Assembly (NCBI GenBank): GCA_963825405.1
Contig: CAWGTB010000005.1
Span: 372,001 to 436,000, forward strand
Length of the DNA: 64,000 bases
Direction of reading: 5' to 3'
Source of the DNA: JACPNO01 sp963825405
GTDB taxonomy: Bacteria > Acidobacteriota > Terriglobia > Bryobacterales > Bryobacteraceae
In this document: positions 45,143 to 55,101 of the stretch, one piece after another
How positions within the stretch are numbered: position 1 is the first letter of the stretch
Layout: every line of letters begins with the position of its first letter
Translations under genes and position numbers: made by a program
The notes under the pieces: generated by a model
Databases searched by the model: none
What the model was told of the DNA's origin: nothing
Seen by the model: only the letters and a program-made list of their open reading frames with translations

Positions 45143-47056
45143 GCGGGCTGAGGCCGCTCACCTTCCGAAAGGCCGGGCAGACGGCGGCCGCCCTCGGGCC
45201 GTAGCACCTGCTGGGTCGGCTCGCCGGTTTCTTTCTTGGGCGGCTTGGGCGGCATCGCAGCCAGGGTCTGGCCATCGATGAGCTGCCTGACTTCGGCGCC
45301 ATCGAGTACTTCGCGCTCCAGCAGCATTTCCGCGATCGCCACCAGCGCCGTGGAATGCTCTTCGATCACTTTGCGGGCTCGATCGTAGCCCACGGACACC
45401 AGCATTTTCACCTGTTGGTCGATGCGGATAGCCGTGTCTTCGCTGTAATCGCGATGCTGCGCAATTTCGCGGCCCAGGAAGATTTGCTCTTCCTTCTTGC
45501 CGAAGCTCAGCGGACCGAGCTCGCTCATGCCCCACTCGCAGACCATTTTGCGCGCCAAGTCGGTAGCCCGCTCGATGTCGTTGCCGGCGCCGGTGGTCAT
45601 GTGGTTCATGTAGATTTCTTCGGCGATACGGCCGGCCATCAGGATGGCGAGCTGATCGTTCAAATAATCCCGGCTGTAGGAATGCTTGTCGTCGATCGGG
45701 AAGCTGCATGGTCACGCCCAGCGCCATGCCGCGCGGGATGATCGAAACTTTGTGCAGCGGATCGGCGTAAGGCAGCAGCACCGCGACTAGCGCGTGCCCG
45801 GCCTCGTGATACGCCGTGTTGCGCTTTTCGGCATCGCTCAGGATCAGCGATTTGCGCTCGGCGCCCATCAGCACTTTGTCCTTGGCCAGCTCGAAATCAA
45901 CCATCGTGACGACTTTGCGGTTCTGCCGCGCGGCGTTCAGAGCCGATTCGTTGACCAGATTGGCCAGATCCGCGCCCGCCAGGCCCGGCGTTCCGCGAGC
46001 CACTACCGAAAGATCGACGTCATCGCCCAGCGGAATTTTCTTGGTGTGGACTTTGAGAATAGCTTCGCGGCCGTTGACATCCGGCCGGCCTACCACCACC
46101 CGACGGTCGAAACGGCCGGGGCGCAGCAGCGCGGGATCGAGCACATCCGGGCGGTTGGTCGCCGCCACCAGAATCACGCCTTCGTTGGATTCGAAGCCGT
46201 CCATCTCCACCAGCAGTTGATTCAGCGTCTGCTCGCGCTCGTCGTGACCGCCGCCGAGACCTGCGCCGCGGTGACGTCCTACGGCGTCGATTTCATCGAT
46301 GAAGATGATGCAGGGCGCGTTCTTCTTGCCTTGTTCGAACAAATCGCGCACGCGGCTGGCGCCCACGCCAACGAACATTTCGACGAAATCCGAGCCCGAA
46401 ATCGAGAAAAAGGGCACGCTGGCTTCGCCGGCAATGGCGCGCGCCAATAGGGTTTTTCCGGTTCCAGGGGAGCCAATCAGCAGCACGCCTTTAGGAATGC
46501 GGCCGCCCAGTTTCTGGAACTTCTGCGGCTCGCGCAGGAATTCGATGATCTCCTGCAGCTCCTCTTTGGCTTCTTCCACGCCGGCAACGTCCTTGAACGT
46601 CACCTTCTTCTGCTGGGTGGAGTGCAGACGCGCGCGGCTCTTGCCGAAGCTCAGCGCCTTATTCCCTCCGCTTTGCATCTGCCGCATCATGAAAATCCAG
46701 AACGCGAAGAGCAGGATAAACGGGGAAGCATTTAGTAGCAGCGAAAGCCAGTTGCCGGAATTGGGCTCCTGGAAATCCATGCCAACGCCCTTGTCCTGCA
46801 GCAGCTTGTACAGTTCAGGATAGTTGACGGGAATCTGGGTGCGGAGGCCTTCGTTCACTTCTCTGTAGTCGCCGGTGACTTCGGTGCCGCGAATCTTCAC
46901 CGCCTTGACCTTGCCGGTCTCGACTTCATTCAGGAACTGGCTGAAGGTGAGGGTCTTTTCAGGCCGCTTCCGTCCGGTGTTGACCACGTTCCACAACAAC
47001 ACCACCACGCAGATGACTACTACCCATAGGATTGCCGTCTTGATATTAGAATTCAC
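45139..47056 (-). CDS. ftsH: ATP-dependent zinc metalloprotease FtsH (one frameshift)
   Basis: GTG at 47056 with GGGAGG upstream. Membrane protease of the AAA family that degrades membrane and short-lived proteins. TM1 (ILWVVVICVVVLLWNVV), periplasmic domain, TM2 (LLLNASPFILLFAFWIFMM), Walker A (LLIGSPGTGKTLLARAIAGE), Walker B (CIIFIDEIDAVGR), SRH (ATNRPDVLDPALLRPGRFDR) and zinc motif YHEAGHALVAVLLP. One extra base near 45702 precedes DDKHSYSRDYLNDQLAILMA. About 638 residues when repaired. It overlaps hemH and follows tilS by about 75 bases. Confidence 0.95.
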
Positions 47057-47131
47057 GCTGCCTCCCGCTACTGGCTGACCCGTCTATTTCAATAGACGTT
47101 GGCGGCTTCACATTCGATTCGATCGATTCCC

Positions 47132-48529
47132 TCACGCCGGAACCTCGCGGATGCGTAGGATGGTCCGGCTGTCTGGCGTAGCAGCCGCATGAGAGGCAGG
47201 TCCGAACCGCCGCGCCCATACGATCTGGTCGTGGTTCGTGATGATCGGCCAACTCCGCCGTTCCCAAAGAGGAATGCGCTCCCGCTGGAACAGGATCTTC
47301 ATCTTTTCGTCACCCAAATGCCCGGCCGGTTGATACTGATCGCCGGGCCTCCAATTACGCACTTCAAGTGGTCCGGAGACACGATCCCTGTCCAGACAAC
47401 ACGCTCCTTCATTATAGCCGGAATCTTCGCGAACGGTAGAGGCTTTAGTTTCAATGACTTCCGCTTCGATCACGGCGCCTGCGCGATGCAGAACCACACT
47501 TCCAGGTACGGCTAGCGCGTAACGGTAGTTCCGATTTTCCAGCGTGTCGAGGCCGGGAGGCGCCAATCGCAGCCATTCGAAGGAACGAAAAACATCCACG
47601 CCGGGCACTTGCAGGCGACCGTCTCCCTGGTGCTGCACTGCCAGCGCCAGAATCTGACGGACGTGTGAAAAATCGATGCCGAGCAGATCGCCTTTGACGC
47701 ATTCGAGGGCGCGCCGGGCCAGACGCCGGGCCGCGGCCGGCGGCAAATCTTCCAGCGCCTGCGCACGCAGATAGACGGCGGGCGGCTTGATCTGCAGGTG
47801 CAGCGCGGCAAGTCGCGCGATTTCTGCCGCCCACCAGGCTTCTTCCTCGAAGGCCCAGTCCGCCGTGTGGGCCAGGGTTTCGATCAGCGCCGGGTTCCAA
47901 TCGCGCTGCAATTGCGGCAGCAGCTCATGACGGATGCGGTTGCGCGCGAAGGCCAGGCTGGCGTTGCTGGAATCATCCCGCCAGGGGATTTTGCGTTCGC
48001 GGAGATACTGCTCGACATCGAAGCGGTCCACCGCCAGCAGCGGGCGCACGAAGCCATCGCTCGTCACCGGACGGATCCCGGCCAGCCCGGCGGTTCCCGA
48101 GCCGCGCAGAAAACGGAACAGAACAGTCTCGGCCTGATCGGAGCGGGTGTGCCCCAGCGCGACACGATCCAGCTTTCCCGAACGGACCAGATCGCCGAAA
48201 ATGCGGCGGCGCTCGCGGCGCGCGGCCTGCTCCAGATTGTCGCCAGTTTCAGTGGCGAAGCGGGCGATGTCGACAACCTCTGCATGCAAGGCAAGGCCGA
48301 GCGAGCGGGCCAGTTCCGCAACGAATCGGGCATCGGTTTGGGACTCCGCGCCGCGCAGTTGGTGGTCCAGATGGAGCACGGTGAGATCGAGGTTCCAGCG
48401 CTCGCGCAGCTCGACCAGCACGTGCAGCAGACACACCGAATCGGCGCCGCCGGAGACCGCGACGCCCACCCGTTGGCCCGTTTGAAACATGCTATAACGG
48501 GTGATGATTTCGGCCACGCGCTGCAACAC
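47132..48529 (-). CDS. tilS: tRNA(Ile)-lysidine synthase TilS
   Basis: 465 residues, GTG start. It modifies C34 of tRNA-Ile(CAU) to lysidine, which is essential. PP-loop motif VAVSGGADSVCLLHVLVELR, then VLHLDHQLRGAESQTDARFV, RRERRRIFGDLVRSGKLDRV, ALGHTRSDQAETVLFRFLRG and the region RDDSSNASLAFARNRIRHEL. The C-terminal TilS domain (LEVRNWRPGDQYQPAGHLGD, RERIPLWERRSWPII) is present. The tilS-ftsH gene order is widely conserved. Confidence 0.95.
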   Translation of the reverse strand: MLQRVAEIITRYSMFQTGQRVGVAVSGGADSVCLLHVLVELRERWNLDLTVLHLDHQLRGAESQTDARFVAELARSLGLALHAEVVDIARFATETGDNLEQAARRERRRIFGDLVRSGKLDRVALGHTRSDQAETVLFRFLRGSGTAGLAGIRPVTSDGFVRPLLAVDRFDVEQYLRERKIPWRDDSSNASLAFARNRIRHELLPQLQRDWNPALIETLAHTADWAFEEEAWWAAEIARLAALHLQIKPPAVYLRAQALEDLPPAAARRLARRALECVKGDLLGIDFSHVRQILALAVQHQGDGRLQVPGVDVFRSFEWLRLAPPGLDTLENRNYRYALAVPGSVVLHRAGAVIEAEVIETKASTVREDSGYNEGACCLDRDRVSGPLEVRNWRPGDQYQPAGHLGDEKMKILFQRERIPLWERRSWPIITNHDQIVWARRFGPASHAAATPDSRTILRIREVPA

Positions 48530-48558
48530 AGTCCGATTCTACGACAGGAACCCAGGCA

Positions 48559-48930
48559 TTGAAGATCTCGCACACAGCCGTTGATTCGAACATCCAGGTT
48601 GTGGCGGTAAGCGGCCGTTTCACCATCGGCGAAGAGAGCCTGGAAGTGGAGCGGATCATGGACGGGCTGCTGGCCAAAAAAGAGCGCCGCTTCGTGTTCG
48701 ATTTATCGGGTGTTGAATTCATCGACAGCTCCTGCCTCGGCATTCTGGTAAATTGCCTGCGCAAAGCCAAAGCCGCCGGTGGTGAGTTGCGCGTGGTGGC
48801 GTCGCCGCGCGTGAGCGGCATCATCAAAGTGGTGCGCCTGGATACGATTCTGCCTCTGTATGCGGCGATGGCGCCGGCGTGCGAGCATTTCGCGAGCGAG
48901 GAAGAGAGCGGGCCTCTCGGGGCATCGTAA
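48559..48930 (+). CDS. STAS-domain anti-sigma-factor antagonist-like protein
   Basis: 123 residues, probable TTG start. STAS fold: VVAVSGRFTIGEESLEVERI, FVFDLSGVEFIDSSCLGILV (the phosphorylatable Ser lies in DSSCLG), AGGELRVVASPRVSGIIKVV, RLDTILPLYAAMAPACEHF. SpoIIAA/RsbV-like proteins sequester anti-sigma kinases when dephosphorylated. No kinase or sigma partner is adjacent. Divergent from tilS, 29 bases apart. Confidence 0.88.
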   Translation: MKISHTAVDSNIQVVAVSGRFTIGEESLEVERIMDGLLAKKERRFVFDLSGVEFIDSSCLGILVNCLRKAKAAGGELRVVASPRVSGIIKVVRLDTILPLYAAMAPACEHFASEEESGPLGAS

Positions 48931-48964
48931 GGCATTTCTCGCAGAGACGCTGAGGACGCAGCGA

Positions 48965-50453
48965 ATGGCCTTAACTGAACCACTCATCGTTAGCCTGGAC
49001 GTCGGCACTTCATCGGTGCGTACGCTGCTGTTTGACGGGCACGCCCGCGAAGTGGAAGGCTTTGGCAAACAGATTCCGTACCAGGTGCGCACTACGCCCG
49101 ACGGCGGCGTGGAGGTGGACGCCGACGAATTGGCCGGGCTAGCTGCCGAATGCCTATCTGAGATACATCGCCAACTCGTCGCCGCCAATCTGCAGCCGGC
49201 CGCGGTCGCTTCCTGCACGTTCTGGCACAACGTGCTGGGCGTGGACGTCGACGGCACCCCGGTTACGCCGGTCATTCACCTGTTCGACACGCGCAGCGCC
49301 GATGCCTGCCGGCGCCTGGCGGAGAAAATCGATGCTCGCGAGCTGCGCGCCCGCACCGGATGCATGCTGCATCCCAGTTATTTGCCTGGCAAGCTGCAAT
49401 GGCTTTCAGAAACCAACATCGACCGTTTTCTGGACGCGCGCCGCTGGATGTCGATCGGAGAATATCTCTTTCTGAAATTGCTTGGCAACGCAACCGCGTC
49501 CACGTCCATGGTTTCGGGATCGGGCCTGTGGAACCAGCACCTTAACGACTACGACGATGCCATCGTGAACGTATTGCCGATCGACCGTGCGCAGTTGGCC
49601 CGGCCTAAAGAGATGGATCAGCCCTCGACCAGCCTGCTTGAGCCGTATCGTAGCCAGTGGCCGCGTTTAAACGCGATTCCCTGGTATCCGGCGCTGGGCG
49701 ATGGCGCCTGCAACAACGTCGGCAGCGGCTGCATTACGCCGGATCGGTTCGCATTGATGGTGGGCACCAGCGGCGCCATGCGCGCGGTGGTCGAAGCCGA
49801 CGAAATCGAAATTCCCGAAGGCTTGTGGTGCTACCGGGTGGATCGCCGGCGCTACGTGCTGGGCGGCGCGCTTTCGAATGGCGGTGAAGTATTCGCCTGG
49901 ATGAAGCGGACGCTCGCGTTCGGCGCAACTTCGAATGAGGAAATCGAAAAGCAACTGGCCGCGATCGCACCCGGATCCCACGGCCTCACCGTGCTGCCGC
50001 TGTTCGCCGGAGAGCGCTCGATCGGGTTGGCGCGCCGACGCCCGCGCCGCCATCACCGGCATGGGTTTGACTACCGGTCCGATTGAGATTTTGCGCGCGT
50101 CGCTCGAATCGGTGGCACTGCGCTTCCGCAATATTTACGATGTCATGGCGCGCGTGCTGGGCGCGCCCAAGGAAGTGGTGGCGTCGGGCGGCGCGCTGCT
50201 GCACTCGCCGGCCTGGACGCAGATGATGGCCGATGCGCTGGGCCACCCGGTTACTCCCTGCCTGGAAAAGGAGGCTTCCGGCCGAGGCGCTGCGATAGTG
50301 GCGCTCGAGCGGCTGGGCGCGATCCGCCACATCGGCGATCTGCCGCCGGAGACGGGTCCCGCCATCATGCCGGTCGCTGCCAACCGTCCGGTCTACGATG
50401 ACTTGCTGCGGAAACAGCGCCGTCTCTACACCAAACTGTTCGAGGAGAATTGA
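48965..50453 (+). CDS. FGGY-family carbohydrate kinase, gluconokinase-like (one frameshift)
   Basis: ATG at 48965. N-terminal phosphate loop SLDVGTSSVRTLLFDGHARE, then SCTFWHNVLGVDVDGTPVTP, RTGCMLHPSYLPGKLQWLSE, ASTSMVSGSGLWNQHLNDYD, GDGACNNVGSGC, LMVGTSGAMRAVV; after one extra base near 50027, GMGLTTGPIEILRASLESVA and VVASGGALLHSPAWTQMMAD. About 495 residues. FGGY kinases of this subtype phosphorylate gluconate or a related sugar; a sugar-acid dehydrogenase pair lies 6 kb upstream. The stop is one base before the kdsC start region. Confidence 0.88.
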
Positions 50454-50454
50454 T

Positions 50455-50998
50455 TTGCCAGCCGATTACGTAAAGCTTGCTGCGAAAGATCAAGCTGCTG
50501 CTGATGGATGTGGACGGCGTGCTGACCGACGGCCGCTTGTACAACGTGCCGGACGCCGCCGGAAACATGGTCGAGACCAAGGGCTTCGATTCGCAGGACG
50601 GCATCGCGCTGCAATGGCTGAGTTGGAAAGGAATCAAGACCGGCCTGATCAGCGGGCGCGTATCTCCCGCTACTGTCGAGCGCGCCAAGCAGACCAAGTT
50701 CACCTACGTGTATCAGGGGCACATCGAGAAGATTCCGATCCTCGAAGAAATTCTGCGCGACTCCGGTTGCGCGAGCAGCGAGACGGCTTACATCGGCGAC
50801 GATCTGACGGATGTGGTGGTGATGCGCCGCGTCGGTTTGGCCGTCGCCACCGCCAATGCGCGCGCTGAGGTGAAAGCGCAGGCCCATTACGTGACGGCGC
50901 AGGCCGGCGGCAACGGCGCGGTGCGTGAAGTGATCGAAATGATTCTCAAAGCCCAGGGGTTGTGGGAGGAGATTCTCAAGAAGTACGAAGCGGTGTAG
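50455..50998 (+). CDS. kdsC: KDO-8-phosphate phosphatase KdsC (HAD family)
   Basis: Clean frame from 50477; the usual start LPADYVKL, TTG at 50455, is joined to it by one extra base near 50480. Motifs of the HAD type C0: LLLMDVDGVLTDGRLYNVPD (nucleophile Asp), KTGLISGRVSPATVERAK, YQGHIEKIPILEEILRDSG and AYIGDDLTDVVVMRRVGLAV. It removes phosphate from KDO-8-P in LPS inner-core synthesis, indicating a KDO-type LPS envelope. About 180 residues. A REP palindrome follows the stop by about 15 bases. Confidence 0.92.
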
Positions 50999-51012
50999 CG
51001 CCTAGCGCAAAA

Positions 51013-51036
51013 GGCGGGTTTGAAACCTGCCCCTAC
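51013..51036 (+). repeat. REP-like palindrome, copy 7
   Basis: GGCGGGTTTGAAACCTGCCC followed by CTAC, with one arm mismatch. It lies between the convergent kdsC and DinB genes. Confidence 0.8.
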
Positions 51037-51073
51037 AACGCCGAGAGCGCACGTTCAAATCAGCATGAAGGCG

Positions 51074-51553
51074 CTAGCGCGCGGCCACCCAGCGAATCCC
51101 GACGTCGGCGGCCGAGCGGACGCGGTCGATCAGTTGCGCGGCATGATGTTGGATATGGCGGATATTGACGAACTGGTGCTCCAGCTTGGACATGCGATAC
51201 CAACTGAAGCCACTTTCGGTGCTGTCGAGATCCAACGCGTCCACGGCGTCATCGATCATCCGATCGCAGAACTCCCAGTACTCGAGCACCTGCGCTTGCG
51301 TGTACGGCTCACCCGCGATGCCGTCGCCCTCGCCGCGATGCTGTTCCCACAGCCTAAACGCAGCTTCGTCGCGCTGAAGATACAGGTGTGCAAAGAACAG
51401 CGCGTGATACGACACCTGCCAGAACGCATTCTTGTGGTTGGTGCTCAACCACTCCTCGGGCGGGCAGCGCTCGATGGCTTCGCGGAGCATCGCCAGCGAC
51501 GCGTGATACTGGCTTTTCAGCACGGCTCGAAGCATCGGATGCGTGTGGTTCAC
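51074..51553 (-). CDS. DinB-like four-helix-bundle protein
   Basis: 159 residues by the GTG start at 51553; ATG at 51535 is an alternative. Features: four long helices and the metal-binding His pattern NAFWQVSYHALFFAHLYLQR and FVNIRHIQHHAAQLIDRVRS (His triad). DinB/YfiT-like proteins are often thiol-dependent transferases or metal-binding proteins of unknown substrate. It is not close to any regulatory gene. Confidence 0.75.
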   Translation of the reverse strand: MNHTHPMLRAVLKSQYHASLAMLREAIERCPPEEWLSTNHKNAFWQVSYHALFFAHLYLQRDEAAFRLWEQHRGEGDGIAGEPYTQAQVLEYWEFCDRMIDDAVDALDLDSTESGFSWYRMSKLEHQFVNIRHIQHHAAQLIDRVRSAADVGIRWVAAR

Positions 51554-51680
51554 CGGCTCGATTGTACATCGAGGCAGCCTTCGCAGGCACCTGTCCAGCT
51601 ACGGTCACGAATCGCGACCGTCGGATCGACTCTCGCGGGCCATTTCCATAGGTGAGCTGAGTGGGTTGTTGCCCTTGCAT

Positions 51681-52704
51681 TGGAGCGAACAAAAAGCGAA
51701 AATGGTGCCGTGCTGTTTGAGATCGAACCCGAGCCGGCGCTTAAGGGCATTGCCCGTCTGGCGGCGGAAAGCCCGTTGCTTGAAGGCAAACGGCAGGTGC
51801 AATATTTTGAGATTGCAGCGCGCAGCGTGTTGAATCCGTGCAAATCCAACATGCCGTTTCGCTGGACCATCAATCCGTACCGGGGCTGTGAATTCGGCTG
51901 CCAATACTGCTATGCGCGCTACACGCACGAGTTTATGGGCATGGAAGACGGACGCGCTTTCGAGGATCGCATCTACGCCAAGGCCGACGCCGCGCGCATC
52001 CTGAAACGCGAATTGCTGAAGGTGGCGCGCGCCGAACCCATCGCCATCGGCACCGCCACCGACCCGTACCAGCCGGCGGAGCGGCGATTTGAAGTGACGC
52101 GCGGCATCCTCGAAGTTTTCGCGGCGGGCACGGGGCGGCGGCTATCGATCACGACCAAATCGGACCTCGTCGCGCGCGATACGGATCTGCTGCGCGCAAT
52201 CGCCAGCCGTAATATTCTGCATGTGAATATTTCGATCACCACGTTGAGCGTTGAGCTGGCGCGTCTGCTGGAACCACGCGCGCCTCGCGTCCGGATTTGC
52301 GCCTGGCGGCGGTGAGGCAACTGGCGGACGCCGGCATTGCGGTGGGAGTGTTCGCGATGCCGGTATTGCCGCTGATCACCGATCGCCACGACAGCCTGGA
52401 GCAGTTAGCCAAGGCGGCTCGCGACGCGGGCGCTCAGTATTTGTGCGGCAATGTGTTGTTTTTGCGCACGTCCGCGCAGAAGATTTTCTTCCCGTTTCTG
52501 GCCGAGCGTTTTCCCCATCTGCTGCGCCGGTATCAGCAGCGCTACAGCGCCAGCGCTTACATTCGTGGCGCGTATGTGGAGTCGCTCAAGCAGCGTCTGA
52601 ACGAAATTCGCAGCCGCTACGGCCTGGCAAAGGCGCCGATCGAGTATCAGCCGGAGAATTGGGACGACGACGAATCGCAGGGGACATTATTTCCGCTACA
52701 GTAG
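51681..52704 (+). CDS. Radical SAM protein of the spore-photoproduct-lyase-like (PA0069/Rv2578c) group (frameshifted)
   Basis: The first frame (from about 51680, likely TTG start) reads MPFRWTINPYRGCEFGCQYC with YARYTHEFMGMEDGRAFEDR, AIGTATDPYQPAERRFEVTR and RNILHVNISITTLSVELARL. A shift near 52280 leads to RPDLRLAAVRQLADAGIAVG, VLPLITDRHD and YLCGNVLFLRTSAQKIFFPF. The cluster motif is CEFGCQYC. About 340 residues. The group resembles DNA spore photoproduct lyase, but its function is unknown. The 52280 shift needs two extra bases (GC repeat) or one missing base. Confidence 0.85.
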
Positions 52705-52713
52705 TCGCTGGGA

Positions 52714-53727
52714 TGGACGTTGCCCCATTCGATTACGCGCTCCCTGAAGAGCTGATTGCGCAGACACCGCTGGCGGACCGGGCCGCTTCCCGGATGCTGG
52801 TGGTTCATCGTAGCGAAGGGCGATGGGAAGATCGCGACTTCCGCGATCTTCCGCAATTCCTGAAGCCCGGCGACTGGCTGGTGCTGAACGATTCCAAAGT
52901 TTTTCCGTGCCGGCTGTTTGGCTCGCGCGAAAATCAGAGCGGGCAGGTCGAGATTTTTCTTCTGCGGCCGGTTTCCGCCGACGCGCCGCAGTGGCAGGCG
53001 CTGGTGCGGCCGGGACGAAAAATGCGCGTAGGCGAGCGCATCGTCTGCCACGGCGGCCTCGAGGCGGAGATCCTGTCCCGCGGTGAGTTCGGCGAGCGCA
53101 CGCTGCGTTTTCCGCCGGGCGCCGATGTCTTACGAGCAGTTGGAGCAGCACGGGCATGTGCCGCTGCCGCCGTACATCAAGCGACCCGATGATCCGCTGG
53201 ATCGCGATCGCTACCAGACGGTGTTCGCGCGAGAACGAGGCTCGGTGGCGGCGCCCACCGCGGGCCTGCATTTCACGCCGGGGATTCTGGGAGCGTGCCG
53301 CGTGGCGGGCGCCGGAATCGCTTACGTGACGCTGCACGTCGGACTCGGCACGTTTCAGCCGATTCAGCCGCGAGCAGTCGAAGAGGACCGGTTGCACGCG
53401 GAACTATACAGCATCACGGAAGAGAACGCCGCCAGGATTGATGGCGGCCGGGCGCGCGCATCGGCGTCGGAACGACGAGCGTGCGCACGATCGAAAGCGT
53501 GGCGCGCACCGGGGACTCGGAGGGACCAGACGGATCTGTTCATCTATCCGGGCTTCGAATTTCGCGCGACCGGCGGGATGCTGACTAATTTTCATCTGCC
53601 GCGCACCAGCCTGCTGCTGCTGGTGTGCGCGTTCGCCGGCAGGGAACTGGTGCTGGCCGCCTATCGCCACGCCGTCGAGAAAGGATATCGCTTTTATTCG
53701 TACGGGGATTGTATGCTGATCCTTTAG
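52714..53727 (+). CDS. queA: tRNA preQ1(34) S-adenosylmethionine ribosyltransferase-isomerase QueA (frameshifted)
   Basis: ATG at 52714. It transfers the ribosyl group of SAM to preQ1 in tRNA to form epoxyqueuosine. Marks: FDYALPEELIAQTPLADRAA, RMLVVHRSEGRWEDRDFRDL, WLVLNDSKVFPCRLFGSREN, then after an extra base near 53131 HVPLPPYIKRPDDPLDRDRY, GSVAAPTAGLHFTPGIL, YVTLHVGLGTFQPI, and at the end TDLFIYPGFEFRATGGMLTN with FHLPRTSLLLLV. Further shifts lie near 53455 and 53525, hiding GVGTTSVRTIES. About 335 residues repaired. Confidence 0.93.
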
Positions 53728-53733
53728 CGGATC

Positions 53734-54605
53734 ATGGACTGGCACGAGATTCGCGACCCGCAGGATGCCGAGCTGGACCGGCTGGCGGAGCGCTACCGTC
53801 TGCATCCGCTGCACATCGAAGACTGCCGCCATCGCAACCAGAGCGCCAAGGTGGAAGAGAGCCGCGGCTATCTGTTCGCGGTGCTCAAGCTGGTATCATG
53901 CTCGGCGAGGACGGCTCGCTCGAGATCGCCGATCTGGATATTTTTCTGGGACGCGACTTTCTCATCACGGTGCAGCCCAAGAATTGCCCGCCGGCGCGCA
54001 AACTGGTGGAGCAGGTGCGCGCGGCGCAGCGGGGAGAGCGCGCCGACCAGTCGTTCTATCGCATCACGGATGGCAGTGGTGGATTCCTATCTTGCCTGTG
54101 CTCGATCATTTCAGCGAGGAGGTCGACGAGCTGGAAGACCAGGTGCTCGACCGGCCCGCGCCGGACACGCTGGCGCGCATTTTCGAGACAAAGCGCAGCC
54201 TGATCACGCTGCGGCGCGTGCTGGTGAATACGCGCGACGTGGCGGGGCACTTGCAGCGCACGGAGAACGATCTGATCCACCGCGACATGTGGCCGTTCCT
54301 GCGCGACGTCTACGATCACGTGGCGCGCAACCTGGATCTGATCGAGATGCAGCGGGATTTGCTGACGGGCTCGCTGGATATTTATCTTTCGAGCGTGGCC
54401 AATCGAACCAACCAGGTGATGAAGGTGCTCACGTGTGGTGGGCACGATCGCGCTGCCGACGCTCGTGATTTCCAGATTTTACGGCATGAACACGAAAGGG
54501 CTGCCGTGGATCGATTCGCCGAACGCAACGGCGATCGTGGCGGGGATCATGGCGGGCACGACGGTGGTGCTGCTGATTATTTTGCGGCTGTTCCGGTGGT
54601 TCTGA
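53734..54605 (+). CDS. corA: CorA-type magnesium transporter (frameshifted)
   Basis: ATG at 53734, six bases after queA. Reassembled: RYRLHPLHIEDCRHRNQSAK, DLDIFLGRDFLITVQPKNCP, LPVLDHFSEEVDELEDQVLD, RVLVNTRDVAGHLQRTENDL, YDHVARNLDLIEMQRDLLTG and SLDIYLSSVANRTNQVMKVL. TM1 is TIALPTLVISRFYGMNTKGL, carrying the selectivity motif GMN, and TM2 is IVAGIMAGTTVVLLIILRLF. Shifts lie near 53897, 54075 and 54432. About 287 residues. It mediates Mg2+/Co2+ uptake. A REP palindrome follows 12 bases after the stop. Confidence 0.92.
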
Positions 54606-54616
54606 AGTCTGCCCTC

Positions 54617-54642
54617 GTAGGGGTGGGTTTCAAACCCGCCCT
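54617..54642 (-). repeat. REP-like palindrome, copy 8
   Basis: GTAGGGGTGGGTTTCAAACC then CGCCCT, between corA and the transposase gene. It supplies the transposase stop codon (TGA in GGGTTTGAAA on the minus strand). Confidence 0.85.
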
Positions 54643-55040
54643 TTTTCCGGATCTCTATCCCAATGCGCGGGATTGTCCTCGATGTAATGGCGGGTTTCGT
54701 TTAGCTCTTTTTCGTCGCGGATGATGCGTTCGAAATAATTTCTTTGCCAAACGGATTGGCCGGGCGTGCCTTTCATCGCGTTAATGCGGCGGGCGGAGAA
54801 TGTTTTGAAGGCGCGGACGATTTCTGGTAAGCCGTGGAGGGCGGGTTTGAAACCCGCCCCTACATCTAGGATGAGAATCCCGTGAATGTGATTGGGCATC
54901 ATTACAAACGCGTCCAGCGTCAGATTTGCGTAGTGCTCGGGCAAAGCGTTCCAGCACTCTTGCACTGCGTTACCGGCAACATTCGGAAACATCGCGCCGT
55001 TACGCACTTCGCCCAAGACGCAATGCGCGCACAGTGTCAC
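54630..55040 (-). CDS. REP-associated tyrosine transposase (RAYT, IS200-like Y1), interrupted by a REP
   Basis: 136 residues by the GTG at 55040; homology extends upstream to about 55093 (RKSIRRRGFDYSQNGAYFVT) without an obvious start, so the N-terminus is probably damaged or overlaps the VWFA gene. HUH motif VMMPNHIHGILIL, catalytic Tyr region WQRNYFERIIRDEKELNETR and YIEDNPAHW. Between the HUH and Tyr parts the sequence VGAGFKPAL is encoded by an in-frame REP palindrome. RAYTs mobilise REP/REPIN elements by single-strand transposition. The gene lies among the nine REPs it may have spread. Activity is doubtful. Confidence 0.85.
   Translation of the reverse strand: MTLCAHCVLGEVRNGAMFPNVAGNAVQECWNALPEHYANLTLDAFVMMPNHIHGILILDVGAGFKPALHGLPEIVRAFKTFSARRINAMKGTPGQSVWQRNYFERIIRDEKELNETRHYIEDNPAHWDRDPEKGRV
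54839..54863 (+). repeat. REP-like palindrome, copy 9, inside the transposase gene
   Basis: GGGCGGGTTTGAAACCCGCC plus CCTAC. On the minus strand it is read in frame as VGAGFKPAL within the RAYT protein. Confidence 0.85.
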
Positions 55041-55101
55041 GAAGTAAGCTCCGTTTTGGCTGTAGTCGAAACCCCTGCGGCGGATCGACTTTCTTGGACC
55101 G

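Noticed and set aside
4050..54863. Palindromic repeats as a CRISPR array
   Set aside because: Copies are scattered over 50 kb with no regular spacing, occur in both directions and are not associated with cas genes.
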